Below, piece by piece: positions 25,194-25,995 of a stretch of 25,995 bases of DNA; position 1 is the first letter of the stretch, and each line of letters begins with the position of its first letter. Origin of the DNA: Brevundimonas sp. UBA7506 (lineage in GTDB: Bacteria; Pseudomonadota; Alphaproteobacteria; Caulobacterales; Caulobacteraceae); NCBI RefSeq assembly GCF_002479495.1, contig NZ_DLNQ01000013.1, forward strand, positions 13,560 through 39,554. Reading direction: 5' to 3'. The notes below the pieces were generated by a model. That model did not search any database, was not told the origin of the DNA, and saw only the letters and a list, made by a program, of their open reading frames with translations. A program made the translations under genes and the position numbers.

Positions 25194-25466
25194 TCAGACC
25201 TTGGTCTTGATCACTCCGCCTGCCCCGTAGGCCGGACTGGCGCTCATCTTCATCACCTCTTCGCGCGGCAACTGGCGGATGACTTCGCCGGTGACGCGAT
25301 CCAAGGTCTTGTAAACAAAGCCGTTCGGCCCCTCCTCGATCGTCAGGCGATAGCGGCCGGCGTCGGGTTCGTCCCGCACCGGTTTCGGCTGCGCCTCGAC
25401 GCCCTGACCATAGGCGTCAGGCTGAACGAGGGTCACGTTCGGCAGTCTTGCGACATTATCTGCCAT
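25194..25466 (-). CDS. FlaG-family flagellar protein
   Basis: A 90-residue protein with the FlaG-type core RLTIEEGPNGFVYKTLDRVTGEVIRQLPREEVMKM (about 40-75), where the GEVIRQLP motif is the clearest family mark. FlaG proteins are small filament-associated proteins that influence flagellin assembly or filament length; precise function is not settled. The first 35 residues are polar and variable. The start has AAGGGGAA right before the ATG. It lies between two flagellin genes on the same strand, separated from the upstream one by a tetraloop hairpin and from the next by a larger hairpin, so it may be a single-gene unit or read through. Confidence 0.85.
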   Translation of the reverse strand: MADNVARLPNVTLVQPDAYGQGVEAQPKPVRDEPDAGRYRLTIEEGPNGFVYKTLDRVTGEVIRQLPREEVMKMSASPAYGAGGVIKTKV

Positions 25467-25518
25467 TTCCCCTTAACGCGGCGACGCCGCGCCTCCTGTC
25501 TCCTGATGTGCGAACGGA

Positions 25519-25538
25519 GGCGGGCCCGAAGACCCGCC
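25519..25538 (-). terminator. UUCG-tetraloop hairpin after second flagellin
   Basis: Minus-strand RNA GGCGGGUC-UUCG-GGCCCGCC forms an 8-bp stem (one U-G) closed by the very stable C(UUCG)G loop, 13 bases after the partial flagellin stop. The downstream run (TCCGTTCG) has few U, so it could be a terminator, an attenuator or an mRNA 3'-end protector between flagellin and flaG. Confidence 0.55.
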
Positions 25539-25551
25539 CCCGACCACTTTG

Positions 25552-25995
25552 TTAACGGAACAGGCCGAGCAGAACCGAGCTCGACTGGTTCGCGATCGAC
25601 AACGCCTGCACGCCCAGCTGTTGCTTGGTTTGCAGGGCGGTCAGCTTGGCGCTTTCCTTGGCCAGGTCGGCGTCCACCAGGTTGCCCACGCCCACTTCGA
25701 GCGCGTCCTGGATCTTGCTGGTGAAGGTCAGCGAACGTTCCAGCGATTTCGACTTGGTGCCGAAATCACCGAGGACGGCCGTGAAGGCCTTCAGAGCCGT
25801 GTCCACGGCCGCAGCCGTGGCGCCGGCACGAGCGACCCCACCACCGGCCGTCGCTACCGCGGTAGCCGCGCCCGAGGCTGCCTTCAGAGTGAAGGTGTCG
25901 CCGGCGGCCGTCCCGGTCTTGACCGAGATGGCGTCCGTCGTCGTCGCCGAGAACAGGTTGACGCCGTCGAAGGTGGCGCCGCCCAGGGCCTTGGT
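25552..25995 (-). CDS. Second flagellin, C-terminal half (5' end outside window)
   Basis: The frame is open to the right edge, giving the last 147 residues of a flagellin. The visible part begins in the D1 end with [10 protein letters not shown], has a tip rich in Ala, Thr and Gly, and ends with the conserved D1/D0 coil [47 protein letters not shown]. The C-terminal coil is clearly related to the other flagellin but differs in its variable region, so this is a paralogue, not a recent copy. Its start and promoter lie outside. An internal GTG at 25806 is not a real start. Confidence 0.93.
   Translation of the reverse strand, partial: TKALGGATFDGVNLFSATTTDAISVKTGTAAGDTFTLKAASGAATAVATAGGGVARAGATAAAVDTALKAFTAVLGDFGTKSKSLERSLTFTSKIQDALEVGVGNLVDADLAKESAKLTALQTKQQLGVQALSIANQSSSVLLGLFR

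Noticed and set aside
25552..25806. An independent 84-residue gene starting with GTG at 25806
   Set aside because: The frame is open to the window edge and the sequence is the C-terminal half of a flagellin, so the true start is outside.

Overview
The window is about 26 kb of high-GC, densely coded DNA from an alphaproteobacterium, most likely Caulobacteraceae and probably Brevundimonas. The reasons are the flagellin/FlaG/FlaEY-like cluster, a GTTC-N7-GTTC LexA box upstream of ssb, a Caulobacter-style sigma-73 promoter upstream of gyrA, a GyrA with the uncommon Ala/Met pair at the quinolone positions, and intergenic palindromes of the kind scattered through Caulobacterales. The genus is an inference from gene content and motifs; no database was searched.

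Left part (1-8082): the 3' end of tamB converges on a small two-gene minus-strand unit (a four-helix membrane protein, then arsC). Divergent from it is a tight plus-strand arginine succinyltransferase (AST) operon: M20 metallohydrolase, astA, astD, a small AT-rich membrane protein, astB. AstC and AstE are not in the window; the M20 hydrolase is a candidate for the final desuccinylase step. The small membrane gene is joined to astD and astB by 4-nt ATGA overlaps although its base composition differs sharply from both.

Middle (8083-19905): a 478-nt gene-free stretch holds two kinds of large inverted repeats. Then come phhA and hspQ (minus), a short Ppx/GppA phosphatase (plus), and a long minus-strand operon read as gyrA, class IV aminotransferase, coaD and two paralogous exported cyclophilins. 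Upstream of gyrA lie sodC (plus), an EamA transporter (minus), an exported nucleoside 2-deoxyribosyltransferase-like protein (plus), a very clear ssb terminator, and ssb (minus) with its LexA box.

Right part (19906-25995), all minus strand: two translationally coupled envelope proteins of unknown function, then a flagellar filament cluster with a large FlaEY-like protein, a complete flagellin, a FlaG-family protein and the C-terminal half of a second flagellin running off the edge. Hairpins separate these units, and the complete flagellin has its own leader with a CtrA-like motif and a 5'-UTR stem-loop.

No rRNA, tRNA, CRISPR array, insertion sequence or prophage was seen. The points most worth a second look are the AT-rich gene inside the ast operon, the AstE-less AST operon with an M20 enzyme, the composite architecture of the FlaEY-like protein, the exported deoxyribosyltransferase-like protein, and the GyrA quinolone-pocket residues.
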